Positions 46,101 through 58,233 are shown, counted from the first letter of the stretch. The stretch: 64,000 nt of DNA from Apostichopus japonicus (GCF_037975245.1 NC_092579.1:1238501-1302500), one strand, 5' to 3'. The notes: generated by a model not told the origin, from the sequence alone. Program-made: numbers and translations.

Positions 46101-48391
46101 ACGCATATTTACACTGAGAGAACAACCACTGTTTACGCTATATCGTTAGAAATTTCAAGTTTGTTTTACAACTATTGTAAACTATCCGAGAGAAATGCCT
46201 GTCCGTTGTGTTGTTGGGGGCTGCATAAATATCATAACCCATTCAATTAGCCTGCATCCTTGGCTGAAGGACGAAAAAAACACGGCGATTATGACCAAGT
46301 TAGTGCACAACACCAGCGCCGATTTCACTGGGCCTAGCCAGAATACAGCTCCGTATGTAGCGAACACTTCACGGAAGCATACTACGATCCCTCCTTTTTT
46401 ATGAAATAAAACAAATGGGCTTTAACGGGTCGACATAAACAAGTCTTTCTTCTGTCAAGTATTCCACATTAAAAACTCCGAAGACCAGATTGGAGAACAG
46501 GAAACCTCCAATGGGGCAGGTGGCGATCCTTGTACATGTATGAATACATAGCCAACACATGTACATATGGGTTGTAAGTCACCGTAACACAACGCACAAT
46601 ACGGTTTAGGGAGTTCCGCGAATTCCAACAACACATGCACAATATGGACTGGATTTTGTTTTTAAATGCTTCGTTAATGAATTCTTACCACGTTGTATGT
46701 TCCTTGCAATAGTTCCGAACGGGTTTTTTCTTCGATATGTTGTGGAGCTTCAATTTCGGCTCGTTTAACAGGCTCGAACTGATACGGTTCTAACACCTCA
46801 GGTCCACCCTCAACGTTCGGTTCAATATTGGCATGATCATCGCCTTCACTCTCTGCTTCGAATATGAGAAAGGGCACTCTAATTATAGCCCAATTTCACT
46901 GCCTGGTGAAGAACCACTATCACTTTGAACTTCGGTTGCCGCATTTGGTTCTAAATCTGACATTCCACGGGAAATTTCGATCTGATTTCGCGCCGATTTG
47001 CTATCGATTGTTTTGTGTATTTATGTACACTTGTCGTACTGTAAGTATGATATGTGTTCGGAGGAATCAGCGAGAGCCAAATCGTGTTCATATCATGACG
47101 TCATGAGATTAGGAAAATTTTCAGCCGAACGAACTTTTCAAGCCCGAAGAGGGTAAATTAAATCTCAATTTTCCAAGAGAAAAATCAAATTTTTAACTGG
47201 CAAAATGGTTGATATTTGTTGTAGAGAACATGCTTAGATGGATCCCAAAAAGACAGGACGTTGAAATTTTCGTGTCATGGCCACTTTAAAGTATTGTGTA
47301 TCGTCACGCCTGTTTTTTTTTGGTTGTTGAACATATCATTTGGGGCGGAAGGGGATTAAGCGGGAGTAGAGGAGGCACCGAATAATTTTCTAAAGGTATG
47401 GGGTATGACCAAGTGATCATATGACCAAATGTTTACGAGGGTTCTATACGTACATTAGAGATAGTTAATGATGTCACTTAAGTATCTGATTCTTCTTACA
47501 GCTGATAATCAATGTTCTTTCAAAAAGAAGCGTTTTTATGGTACAATCAAGTGTAGTATTTCAAAATCCAGACATGGTTCCTATTCCTTACATGGTAATT
47601 TGTGCAAATGACGTTATGTGTCACGCCCCCACAAATTCTGTGAATACAGTTATAATAAACATTCTTTCTCTCTTACAGGAGTACCGGCGAAACATTTTCT
47701 TGTCTTATGTCTCATTTGGCCTGTTTTTGCTGCAACTTACAGAGCATATATTAAGTTAGGAGTTAAGGGACAGACTGACTTATCTGATAAAATTAGTTGT
47801 CTAACCGTGGCTATTGCTGAGCTTTTATGGGGTTGCTTTATGTTCCAGTTATTCCTGATAAGAATATCTTTTCAAAATCATTTTCAGCTTCTCTTGAAAT
47901 TTCTACAAAAATATGAAGGAGAAACAGAACTATGCCAACAAGTAATAAGACGCGTGTTGGTCGATTTTAAATGTTATCAAAAATGCGTAGCTGCATATAT
48001 GTCTGTGATGATACCCGCCTGCATCTTAGGCGCTGCGACTAGCATCTCGTGGTTCTACATGGTCAACGACATGGTCAACGATGGTAGCAAAGACCACGAG
48101 TGGTTTGTAATGGAGAAAAACGTGAATTTTATGATCTGGTCCGATGTCACCATGTTCTTTTCTCTTGGGCCTCTGGCTGTTGGAGGATTCAACACCAACT
48201 ATATTTGGGAGAGTTTTAAGATCAACGTGATCTTCATGAATCGCGACAAAGAGAAGAAGTTTTGGGATGAAATCGACTGGTTTCTGAAGCACGTGAAATA
48301 TGACGTCCCATTGATCTCACTAAGGTCAATCTTTCTCATAACGAGCTTTTATGTAACTATGGAATTTGGAAAACAAGCCATTGACTTGTGA
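43127..48391 (+). CDS. predicted seven-pass membrane protein, copy B
   Basis: Exons 43127-43460, 44684-44980 and 47679-48391 give 1344 nt (447 aa). Including the possible 39-nt micro-exon (47502-47540) gives 460 aa. Junctions are all phase 1, as in copy A. Exon 1 differs from copy A by a single residue in 111 (A to T after YKN), while exon 2 and the last third of exon 3 differ much more. The hydrophobic pattern is the same, ending FYVTMEFGKQAIDL. Intron 2 is enlarged by a TTAA-flanked transposon (45843-47285). Function unknown; a chemoreceptor-like role is only a possibility based on topology. Confidence 0.8.
46196..46560 (+). pseudogene. THAP-domain transposase fragment
   Basis: It begins MPVRCVVGGCINIITHSISL, matching the start of a THAP zinc finger (C-x2/4-C, then 'hLHPWLKD'). 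It continues with PSQNTAPYVANTSRKH, where a frame break has destroyed the expected C-x-x-H pair. No catalytic core follows, so this copy is non-autonomous. Confidence 0.7.
46674..46877 (-). CDS. acidic ORF inside THAP transposon
   Basis: The 67-codon minus-strand ORF is Glu/Asp-rich and contains LEPYQFEPVKRAEIE. PY(x)FEP motifs of this type precede the Cys-rich P2X7 'ballast'-like domain in many invertebrate proteins found near THAP transposons. That domain is not seen here. A donor-like GTAAGA ends the frame (near 46686), so it could be a 5' exon. Possibly a passenger gene fragment; low confidence. Confidence 0.35.
   Translation of the reverse strand: MPFLIFEAESEGDDHANIEPNVEGGPEVLEPYQFEPVKRAEIEAPQHIEEKTRSELLQGTYNVVRIH
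47502..47540 (+). CDS. possible 13-codon micro-exon of copy B
   Basis: TTCTTACAG precedes and GTACAA follows 39 nt. Inserted between exons 2 and 3 it keeps the frame and adds ADNQCSFKKKRFY in the loop before the third hydrophobic segment. The segment and its flanks are conserved between copies A and B, more than ordinary intron DNA would be. It may instead just be part of a recently shared intron tract. Confidence 0.4.
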
Positions 48392-49440
48392 ACATGGAAT
48401 GTCTGAAGTAAATTGCGGTTTCAAACCTCGGCTTAAAATCTAATATCCTTTATTGACAGACATGTTCCAATCAATGGATATTAAAAGAAGATGGAAGGTG
48501 AATGAAGGTCCATATCTGAGATACGGGTAGAACGCTGTCCGAATGTGTGTGTCGGTTACATCTGCAATTTTGTGTTACAATTCCACCTAAACGACTCTGC
48601 TGATATTCTTCACACTTGTTAGAAAGGTAACCCATATTGAGACTTGTGCTTTGCAGTCTGCAATAAACGAAAAGTCAAAGGTCAGAGAAGTAAAATATCA
48701 AATTAAGCGAAAATCTACTTTTTGCAAGGAGAAACCTTCAATAGGTTACAGTTTTTCACAAATATCATGAACACGATTAGTGTAATCAAACTATGTTTTA
48801 CAGTGCATGGTAACTGCATGAGTTCAAATGTTACGAAATCAAGGTCAAATAAAAAGTTTAAGTGGACGACCAATGCCACATAGGCCTATGTCGTTTTCTA
48901 TCGCTCTGATTAAAAGAAATATATCACATATGTAAGTTTCTCGTGCTCTAATTGGACGATCATTGAAAGAAATGTCGTTCTTTTAAAGTGTAGTATAATA
49001 TGCTTAGAACTAATAGTATTATTTGATCATTTTTTCCTATTTCCACCATTAAATTGATTTCATATTGATGAATTATTACTGAAAGAACCTCTCCCCTGTT
49101 ATGAACCTATGGAAAGGGCCCCACTCTCCAGATAAAACGACTAGTTTAAAGCACAACTTTCATTCTCAGTACTAGTGTCCTAGGTATATCACGTGCATTC
49201 CTGTGCTACGCATGTCGTCACGTGACGAGTCAAGTACCGCTGTTTAATCATTGTTACTTGCTGACCTATTTTAATTATCATGGATCAGATGACCTCTCCC
49301 TATTGTGACCTTTTCATTAATTATCTGTAGTTATGGTCAATCCATAAATAATTAAGATGAATATAAATTTCTCAAATTACTGAATATAACAGAATGTGAT
49401 AAATCAAATTACCATATATTACCATATATTACCCTATATG
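48392..49440. other. 3' flank of copy B
   Basis: AT-rich and non-coding. AATAAA-like signals occur (for example CAATAAACG near 48661). No gene is seen. Confidence 0.4.
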
Positions 49441-49454
49441 TACTCCAAATTAAA

Positions 49455-49755
49455 TGAACTCCTTTCATTCTTCTGTGTGAAAATCGCTTTTGTTGCTGCT
49501 GCTGCCCCTTCTCTGTGGAACAGCCTTCCTGAACATGTAAACCACAGTCCATCTCTTTCTTCTTTTAAACGCTCTCTCAAGACTCATCTGATGAAAACTG
49601 TTTAATGAATTGTTCACTGTTGCCAATTTTTGATTGCATTATTGTCTTGTACTATGTTTACTGAGTTTTGTTTTGCTGTCGCACTGTTTGTGAAACTGCG
49701 CCATTAGCGTCTTTTTGACGGATAATAGCGCATTATAAATGTCCATTATTTTTTA
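49455..49755 (+). mobile_element. LINE 3' end (CR1/L2-like)
   Basis: The + frame reads AAAAPSLWNSLPEHV, then SFKRSLKTHLM and a stop (49605). This is the typical C-terminus of CR1/L2-type reverse transcriptases. The 3'UTR ends with a 'tagcgc...gcgc' style stem and AT-rich tail (near 49705-49750). Severely 5'-truncated, as is usual for LINEs. Confidence 0.75.
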
Positions 49756-50189
49756 TTATTCTCACGTTCAGTTTCTTTTCCCTTTTTCCTTGTTCTTGTC
49801 GGTTATCAAGAGATCTGCTGGTTATTATTGCTTTCATAAACTTATATTCAAAATAGGCTATCTTGCATAAACAAAAAAAGATGCACCTAAGAGACTTAAG
49901 AATGAAGCTACCTTTGTCATTACAGAGTGTTATTAAGCATTGTAATATTTCGCACCATGCAAAATGTCATAATTTGAAAAGCGTCAGAAAATGACCTATT
50001 TTTCTTACGAGAATAACGTAGCACATCACTAAACTCCGTTCACGATTTCCATGGCAAATACTACAGCGGAGAGGAAGTCATAACTCAGTGACGTCACACG
50101 AGTAGAATGATTGAATTAACCAATGTTGGCAGCAGACGGCTATATAGGGACAAACATATTAAGGAAATGAGAACATGGCCTCTTATCAT

Positions 50190-50940
50190 TTGGATTTAAA
50201 ATGAATTGTAGGTGAGCGAAGGTGTGAGTCATATGAAATGGAATATTAACAGGAAATCCTGAGAATAATCGGTAGAAGAGTAATCAATGGGTTATCAGCG
50301 ACCCCCGAATACAGGAGGACTCTGATCTTACATCCTGCTATGAGACGGTTTATGATAACAGCAGCATAACACGGGAAGGATCATCTAGTGAATGTTTGGC
50401 ATGTGTCCCACTTTGGTGGGATAATTATGGTCACGTGATGAAATACATAGAAGAATCGATTGGTAAGATATACTTTATAACAATGGTCAGGTGGAGATAT
50501 AGAATGTAGCCATCTTGTTGTGTTGTATGCATATAATTGGTTAAAAGGATGGTGGTGTATCGTCAACCCAATCATATGTCATGAACCTGGAGTTCCTTTT
50601 CTGCATTTCATTTCTGATGTGAGCTGCATCATTTTCTCCCCCCTACTTCTCGTCTCAAATATTGGAACCATGCCAGAAGTTGGTTCGTCTCCATTCTTAT
50701 TCTTACTATAACTGTGGCCATTATGATCTACGAGATAAAAATACTCATACGAGCTTATTTCGCTAAAATAAAATCTCATCGTGAATTTGTTGTCTTACAT
50801 AGCATTCTTCTCTCATCTAGTCGTTTGTTTCGTGTATGACCGTCTATTCGATGGTCAGAAGTGCATTCTCTTTGAGGGGACCAGGAATATCATGGGCTGT
50901 AAATGCTCGCTTTATTGTACAGCGCCCCCATATTTTAGGC
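50190..50940 (+). pseudogene. third membrane-protein copy, decayed
   Basis: Sequence 50190-50470 aligns with exon 1 of copies A and B, including the GAATCGATTG/GTAAGA donor. 50652-50940 aligns with exon 2. Stops, indels and loss of the start region make it non-functional. The intron between the two has shrunk to about 185 bp and no exon 3 is found downstream. It shows that the cluster once held at least three tandem copies. Confidence 0.85.
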
Positions 50941-51339
50941 TTGTGCCAAATATATGAGCTGTATTTTGTTTAATTTTTTTTTCAAGTAAACATCAACAAT
51001 ACTGTCTATACAGGCTATCCTATACAGTCTTTATGCTAAATCAAACGTTGTGGCTGCACAGTTTTTGTCAATGATATTTCAAACTGCTGCTATTGACTCT
51101 TTGACAGTCCAGAAGTACTAACGACCAGGAAAACATTTTAGAAGTATACCTGCAACCGCCGCCGTTGCGAGAGATCATGTATGAATCCGTATACAGTTCA
51201 GCTTGCGGGGTGATTACTGGAAATTCTGAAGTAATGGTGAAGGAAAGGCAAATCAAAAATTGAACTTGCAGGTAACTACATCGAATCCTAGTAATTATAT
51301 TATATGGGTATCAGGTTTAAATTGCCCTCTTTGGTCTAA

Positions 51340-51960
51340 CTCAAGAATACTGCACGGCGCTGCTGGCCCTACATGCTTTCACACATTGTGAACACAACCA
51401 GTGCCTTCCGAGGGAAAGGGAAAGTGAAACCAATCAAAGTGATGCAGAAGCCTCCAAAATTCCAGCCCATCCTGGCAGAGCTTGGACGTAAATGGGAGGT
51501 CACAGATGAGCTGTTTGCTGGTCTGGAAGAATTCACCTGTGCTATCTATGGTCGACCAAGATTCAAAAGCATAGATAAACTTCGGTTCACCCATATCAAA
51601 GAGTAGTGTTGCGATGATCCTAAATTGCATCTTGGTCGCAATGTGGACCTGGCGATGCTACCACCCTGCCGTGGAGTGTTGCAACAGCATATCTGTAGAG
51701 TTAACTACCAGGTCGCTATATGGAGACGTGCAGACATTCCCGTTCAAGACGTTCCATCGCCAACAGATGGACATGGATGGACTCTGAAGTCTGGTTTCCT
51801 GGAGCCATTGTGGGTGGACGGACCAATTCCTCGCCAAGCGCTAGTGGACCAAGTGGAAGTACTTGACCCAAGCTTCAGATGATGAAGATTCTGATGACCA
51901 AGACTCACTACCTGCTCCATCAGAAAGGGATGGCAGTGACAGTGAGAGTGAATTGTAGTA
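51340..51960 (+). pseudogene. second relic of the nuclease-like family
   Basis: The C-terminal part of a relative of the 21.7-24.7 kb relic. A LHAFTHC...TTSAFRGKGK segment (51385-51425, frameshifted, with the expected GCD aspartate lost) leads to PIKVMQKPPKFQPILAEL, a TAG stop at 51604, then LPPCRGVLQQHICRVNYQ, IWRRADIP and GHGWTLKSGFLEPLWVDG, then a frameshift and an acidic Ser-rich end (51880-51957). It lacks the Cys-rich tail of the first relic and so belongs to a different subtype. The 5' part is missing. Confidence 0.75.
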
Positions 51961-52149
51961 CAGGTGGGAAGTTACATCAGGATAACTGTAAATCTAGAGA
52001 AGTACTTGTATCACATGTAAGTTCTGCATGCCAAGCAGCCATTTTGGAATTCAAGATGGTTGAGCATGTTTCCAACAAAGGGGCCCAGCATTAATATCAC
52101 TAAACCTAGTGAAATACTTGACGATAAAAACATGGCAATGTTTTATTTT

Positions 52150-52600
52150 GTTTTATTTTTATAATGTTGTTGATCTTATTGGATTCCCTAACTCTGAAAA
52201 CATGGGTTTGTGAAAGTGAAAATAGTTCCAAATGGCGGCCATTTTGAATTTCAATATGGCTTCCTCAGCATAATCTCCCAGTGTTAATGTTGTTATTCTT
52301 ATTGGATTCCTTGACCCTGAAAACATGGGTATAGACACCAGAATTATAACTCTATGTGACTTAAAAGCTGAGTTATAGGTAAAAATAGTTCCGAATTGGC
52401 GGCCATTTTGAATTTCAAAATGGCCGCTGCAGCGCAATGATCCAATGGTTATGTCTTTGTTCTTACTGGATTCCTTGACCCAGGAAACAAGGGTATAAAC
52501 ACCAGAAATATAACTCTATGAGCCTTAGGCGCCGAGATATGGGTGAAAATAGTTCCAAATGGCGGCTATTTTGGAAAATGGCGGAAATGCAGAGTCGATC
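52150..52600. repeat. three tandem terminal-type repeats
   Basis: Three units of roughly 145 bp each contain CTTATTGGATTCC, ACATGGG or the equivalent, GACACCAGAAT or similar, and GGCGGCCATTTTGAATTTC. The order ACAT-GGGTATAGACACCA...AGTTAT...TTCC..GGCGGC also occurs inside the right arm of the 21-25 kb element (24840-24920). This links the second relic to the same transposon type. Confidence 0.7.
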
Positions 52601-54328
52601 CCAACATTATCGTGTGATATAATGTTTTAAGTACATCTGTAAATATGAGTAAACATTCCCCAACAGAATTTACAACTTGGGTTTAATTTGAAAAAGCAAA
52701 TTGTGATACCAAAAAAAAAATGAAATTGTTATCTTTCACTGTAAAATGTAGCCTATAAATTCTGTAGAGTTTGACAGTACACCAGGCTTGAAATCTCTTA
52801 CTAACAGGGCAAGAGTTTGATGATGTTAAAGAATTCCTGGTCACATGTGAGGTCATCCTTTTTACTACTTTATTTTAGCCTAATATTTTTGTTGTTATTA
52901 TTATAATTGTTTTTTTTAGGGGTGGTAGAGTCACAGTTTTATGATACATATTTATCTTTCCAACTATAAGTTTCCAATGCTAGGCCAGGAAAATATCAGG
53001 GCCTGGTACACAACACATGGATGGCTTTTGAAATTGGGCTATATATATATATCCAAGTGGTTCTTGACTTTGTAAAGATCCCTGTGTAAAGACGGATTAC
53101 CAATATGTTTTTTGCCTTTGTTGATATCACATGACTTATGATATACTTTACACCTCATACAGTATCTATGCCTAAATATTGAATTCATCAAAATAACAAT
53201 TTATTATATCAATACTACTGTATCTGAGAACTTAGAAACCCCCAGCAACAATATGATTTCCCACACACACCCGATAGTATATGTACCATGTTTGACATTT
53301 CCATACATTCTGATGTCTTGAAGAAATGACAAGTTGATGGTTTACACATCCTCTTGTATCTACTAGAAATTTTAAGTAAACCACTGTTTGAGCTTTAACC
53401 TCTTTAACCTGACTCAGTAGGACCAACACCCTTCTCATCATATAAAAGTACTGTAGCTAGTGTACAAGTATATGTAGCAGCATTGGCATAATGTCAAGAT
53501 AATGCTGTTACAATATATATCTCTGCTTGCCCTCTAATGGTAGTTGACATCCACCAAAGGACCACAGGCTTCAGCTTCTCATAAACTGGGACCGATCCCA
53601 TGTACCACAATATATAATGTAAAACTCTTTGAACTTGGCTAAGCCCAAGATGCATCTAAATAGACTGAGTTGGCTGAAGACTTATGATAAATACTTGCAC
53701 AGGGGTTCCTATCAATTAAAAACTCTATTACATTAATTATATCAAAATTAAGAAACCAATCAATCAAACAACAATGATGACCAACTAAATCCACCATGAC
53801 CAGCATATTAATGATGATCTAACACATCAATTATTAATGTAGCTGAACAAATAAATCATAACATGGTAATTACATAGTATGTTGATCAAACTAACAATGT
53901 ATAACACATGAAGTATCTTTATGCTGACTGTTGATCAAGCTAATCAATTGTGAGTAACTATCATATTATTTGTGATGTCAAACTAGTCAATCGTGTAGCT
54001 TTTCATAATAAATGATTACCAACAAGACAAATAGTGACCAAACCAATCAGACATAAACAATGTTACTTATATCACAATCAACGTATTCAATCACAATCAA
54101 CTGCTATATTAATAATAATGTAACTTATATGCAGGTAAACAATTCAATCGAAACCAGCTGATCGTCTTGGAATACAGCAAATTCCTGTTCGATATAGAGC
54201 TAAAAATGCCCCCATATTACCCAAGCACCGTGGTCAAAATTCCCAATGTTGAATATGGCCTCTGACCCCCTTCCCTCTCTTGTGATTATGATGATGTGAT
54301 TTACATATTCTACTGTGTATTTTGCAAA
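52601..54328. other. non-coding stretch
   Basis: AT-rich, with no gene or clear repeat. Confidence 0.4.
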
Positions 54329-54616
54329 GTCTGTTCAAAGTATCTCTTTCGAGATCCGGCTTTAGGAATCACAAATGACTTCGAGTTGTTTAGAATCATG
54401 TTAGATCTCTAGAGTAAGGCAAAATATGACACCAAGACAGAACTATAATTGTTCGATACAGGTGGCAACAGCCTACAGTGGAATACGACCTTCTTTACCG
54501 GTTTCGAAGCTATATACATACAATTAGTGGGTCCGCATATAAGGCGGGAGCCCGGTTCGAATCCCGGTGGAGGATGGAAGTTTTTTTCGCCGTTCTGGAT
54601 TTTCCATCTAAAACAT

Positions 54617-54682
<66 letters not shown>
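54329..54682 (+). mobile_element. tRNA-like retroposon, copy b, with TA tail
   Basis: It aligns with 57879-58200 over about 280 bp (AAGTATCTCTTTCGAGAT, TTGTTCGATACAGGTG, GGTTCGAATCCCGGTGGAGG, CTGGATTTTCCA). The A box is deleted and the B box intact. It ends in about 65 bp of TA. The overlapping tyrosine/isoleucine frames are artefacts. Confidence 0.8.
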
Positions 54683-54689
<7 letters not shown>

Positions 54690-55304
54690 AAGAGGTCAAA
54701 CTGTGAATTCAGAGGCATATAGTTAGGCTTTAACTCAAGGTTGTGCAAGTAAATGCTTTTCAAAATGGTCCCCGACGTCAAATCATTGCTTTGCTATTAC
54801 TGTTTTAACGTGCAGGTGTGAAAAACATACTTATCTCCGTATACAGTATGATTAAGATCGAAGGAGTTTTGACAGGAAATGGTGTGGAAAACATTACACG
54901 TACGGTATTTTCCCTTTTAAATCCCTTAACTCTTTTCAAACAATCCTTGACTTTTCACGGTGGTTTCCTGTTTCCTCTTCACCGTTATTATTAGTCATGC
55001 TGAATAATGTGCGTCAGTAAAGAGCAAACACATCGATCGATTTAAATACACAGACTGGTGGTTCTGTCTTCTGTGCTTAATGTATTGACCGTCTTTCAAT
55101 AGGGTCTAAGTATTACCAGTCACTGCACTCTCAATTATTATATATTTATACCGTTATTCTATGGAGAACGAAAGTTTTTGATATCTTTGCAAATTCAACA
55201 TTCGTAGGCTTCATGCTATTGGTGACGTTGGTGATTAAAATTGAGATATTATATATGATATATAGATATATATATAATATATAACTAACTATATTCAAGA
55301 AAAT

Positions 55305-56701
55305 ATGGATGGACAAGCGATCCATTTAACCAGGTTATTTTTTATCTTCTTGGTCGGATTATCTTCCCAGGCCCAGGCCCAGTCAAGTAGTGAAAGTTGG
55401 TCCTACTACCTAGATTCAGGTAAACCTTTATAACGTTTCTTGATTTGAGTACCACAATTAACATGTGCTTAAACAAGGTGCATGGGTATATTATGACGGA
55501 CCATTGGGAGCTTTAACCAGGCCATGGGGGGGGGGGCAACAAGGCGGATTTAGGGATAAAAAGGTAGTGAGAGGACTCAGGGTTCGTTGAAGCCGACTCT
55601 TAGAGTGGGTCTTATTCGATAGCAGAAATTCTGAATTGGTGCAATGTGAGGAATGGTGTAGGCTATTAATACGGACTATAACTATAGGTTTATACGCTAC
55701 AGTTTCTGTTAGCCTAAGAACTAAGTAAGGCACGGATGTGTATCTGCCCTCCCCTTCACCCCACCTACTAGACCCCTCTTATTGGTTCTGTCAACATATA
55801 GGGTTTTCTAAACTCTATAAGGTATACGATTTACAAAGTGTTGAAACTATAGCATTCCTTATTTGTAGCGTCGTTTCCTAAATGCAGGAGTTCACTGCAT
55901 ATTTCAATAGGCAGTAATTTCGGTATTTATCGATATTATATCTCCTCTCCCGTAAATCCTGGAGCCGCCAATAAAGTACATGCTGAAATAGGCATTGAAT
56001 TAAAGTATATATTACAACTTTTCTCTTGAGGGGTTTAACATGCGGTTAAAGCTTTTAAAAGCTGTTTTGACGTTTACTCGATATGCAAGCATGTATGGAT
56101 TATGGTATATATGAATGCATTTATATCCGCATGCTCTAAATATGGAATGTATACGAAGTGTGTAAAAAAGGTTATGAAATGTGTGAAGCTTTGATACATT
56201 AAGTATAGAGTTCTACTTTTGTCTTTTGTCTTACACCTCCAGGCAGTTGACCGAGATAATACAATACCTCTGGTTTAATGGCCTTCGTATTTGTTCCACT
56301 AAGTTACATTTTTCTAATCTATATACGAGATTAATGAAGAATTGTTCACACTTGCATGTTATTATCTTGTACACCCTTCTTGTTTGTTGTTTTAGCAAGC
56401 CCTTGCTCCTTTAGGGGAGCGTTACTTCTTCATGACCAGCGTGTTAGGCTTGGTCCGTGTACTGCGTGTCGTTGTAATAATGGAACAACGAATTGCATAA
56501 TTGAAGCTTGTCCTCCTGTATCGTGTGGAGTTTGGTATCCAGACGTTTGCTGTACCTTTTGCGTATACAGTAAGATTTCGTATCACAGATTTAACATATA
56601 GGTCAATATATGAATATAAATTTGAATTCATTATTATATCTATCTATCTATCTATCATCTATCATCCATCCATCCATCCACCCACCCACCCACCCATCCA
56701 T

Positions 56702-56789
<88 letters not shown>

Positions 56790-57807
56790 ACGTTGGATTG
56801 CGAGAGGTCTCGATAATTAATTTTTGACGAGACACAAGCCTGGGTTCGTTTTTGAAAGGAACACAGACAAATTGACGAGTCTAGAGAATTTAAATGAGAA
56901 CATAAACTATATTGAACAATGGAGTTTGAACCAACAACAACAAATGGTAATTACAAATGTATAGAAAATTACTCACAAGCTTAACAAGATAGGATACACT
57001 TTAAAACACGCTGGTCTCTTCCAACGGCGATATCCCTCAGCGGCCACGACCTTGATGACGACGATTCTCGGTCCGTTGTACCGCGAAATTCACTGGTCCT
57101 CGACGAAGTTTCTCGCGATCTCAGAAACAGCAGTCACCTTCTTTCCGGCGATGCTCCAAAATAGAAGACGGACTTCCAGCCACAATCGAGTGAAGCACAA
57201 GTCGAGCTCTTCGCCGACTAAATATTACCAGAGTCAGTCCAAAATCAGCTTTATAGCCACCAACTCCTGGCGTAACGAACTTCCTCAACGGAGACAGAAA
57301 TTCTTCACCTTCTCCGAAATAACGACTGGAAAACTGTACTCTCACAGCAAAGTCCTCTTCAAACTTCTGAATGGAAGAGTAGAATCAATCTTGGTATTGA
57401 TATCTCAATCCTTCAGAAACTACTGGCAGTTGAGCACTGACGATATATAGTAGAATGGTATAATATGTGTCGTCGCTTGTATTCGTTCAGAAATTGAGAA
57501 ACTCTCCGATCTAGGCGGGTTTTTATACGATTCGCCATGTCAAGAATCATCTAGAGTGCACAGCTTACACGCGATTTCACGTAAACCGACGTTAACCCGA
57601 GACCAGCGTGTCATCGTAAGGAATATATCAGAACAATCGTGTATTATAACATTCTGACACGGTAACTCGACCTAGTTTCTCAAATATTGATTTATCACGT
57701 AGGCAATTTCAAATACTTTCTATATTATAACATTAGGTTCCTTACTAGCAGTGACTAGCGTTAGGCTACAATGGGCCCTCGTAACAATATGAATATATAT
57801 ATATATA

Positions 57808-57883
<76 letters not shown>

Positions 57884-58198
57884 GTCCAAAGTATCTCTTT
57901 CGAGATACGGCTTTAGGAATCACAAATGATTTCGAGTTGGTTAGCATCATGTTTGATCTCTAGAGTAAAGCAAAATATGTCACCAAAAGCAGAACTAGTA
58001 TTGTTCGATACAGGTGACAAATGCCTACAGTGGAATTACGATCTTCCTTACCGGTTTCGAACCTCTGGACATACAATCAGCGTCCATAGCCTAGTGGTTA
58101 GGGTGTCCGCGTACAGAGCGGAAGGCCCGTGGTTCGAATCCCGGTGGAGGCTGAACGTTTTTTCACTGTTCTGGATTTTCCAACTCATTACGATTTTC

Positions 58199-58233
<35 letters not shown>

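Larger units (their letters stand above)
45843..47285. mobile_element. THAP-containing TTAA transposon (Kolobok-like)
   Basis: The left end AGAGGCCATGACATGAAAA and the reverse complement of the right end (AGTGGCCATGACACGAAAA) form terminal inverted repeats with about two mismatches. TTAA lies on both sides (45839-45842, 47286-47289). The 1443-bp interior carries a decayed THAP-domain ORF (46196) and a minus-strand acidic ORF (46674-46877). Kolobok transposons are known for TTAA duplications and THAP domains. It sits in intron 2 of copy B and is absent from the matching intron of copy A. Confidence 0.85.

Noticed and set aside
56501-56827. Tyr-Ile repeat proteins
   Set aside because: Translations of TA and CATC microsatellites; the same applies near 18998, 54449 and 57720.
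57052-57450. 132-codon ORF inside the TGTTACG element
   Set aside because: No gag, protease or transposase features; likely chance in a more GC-rich segment.
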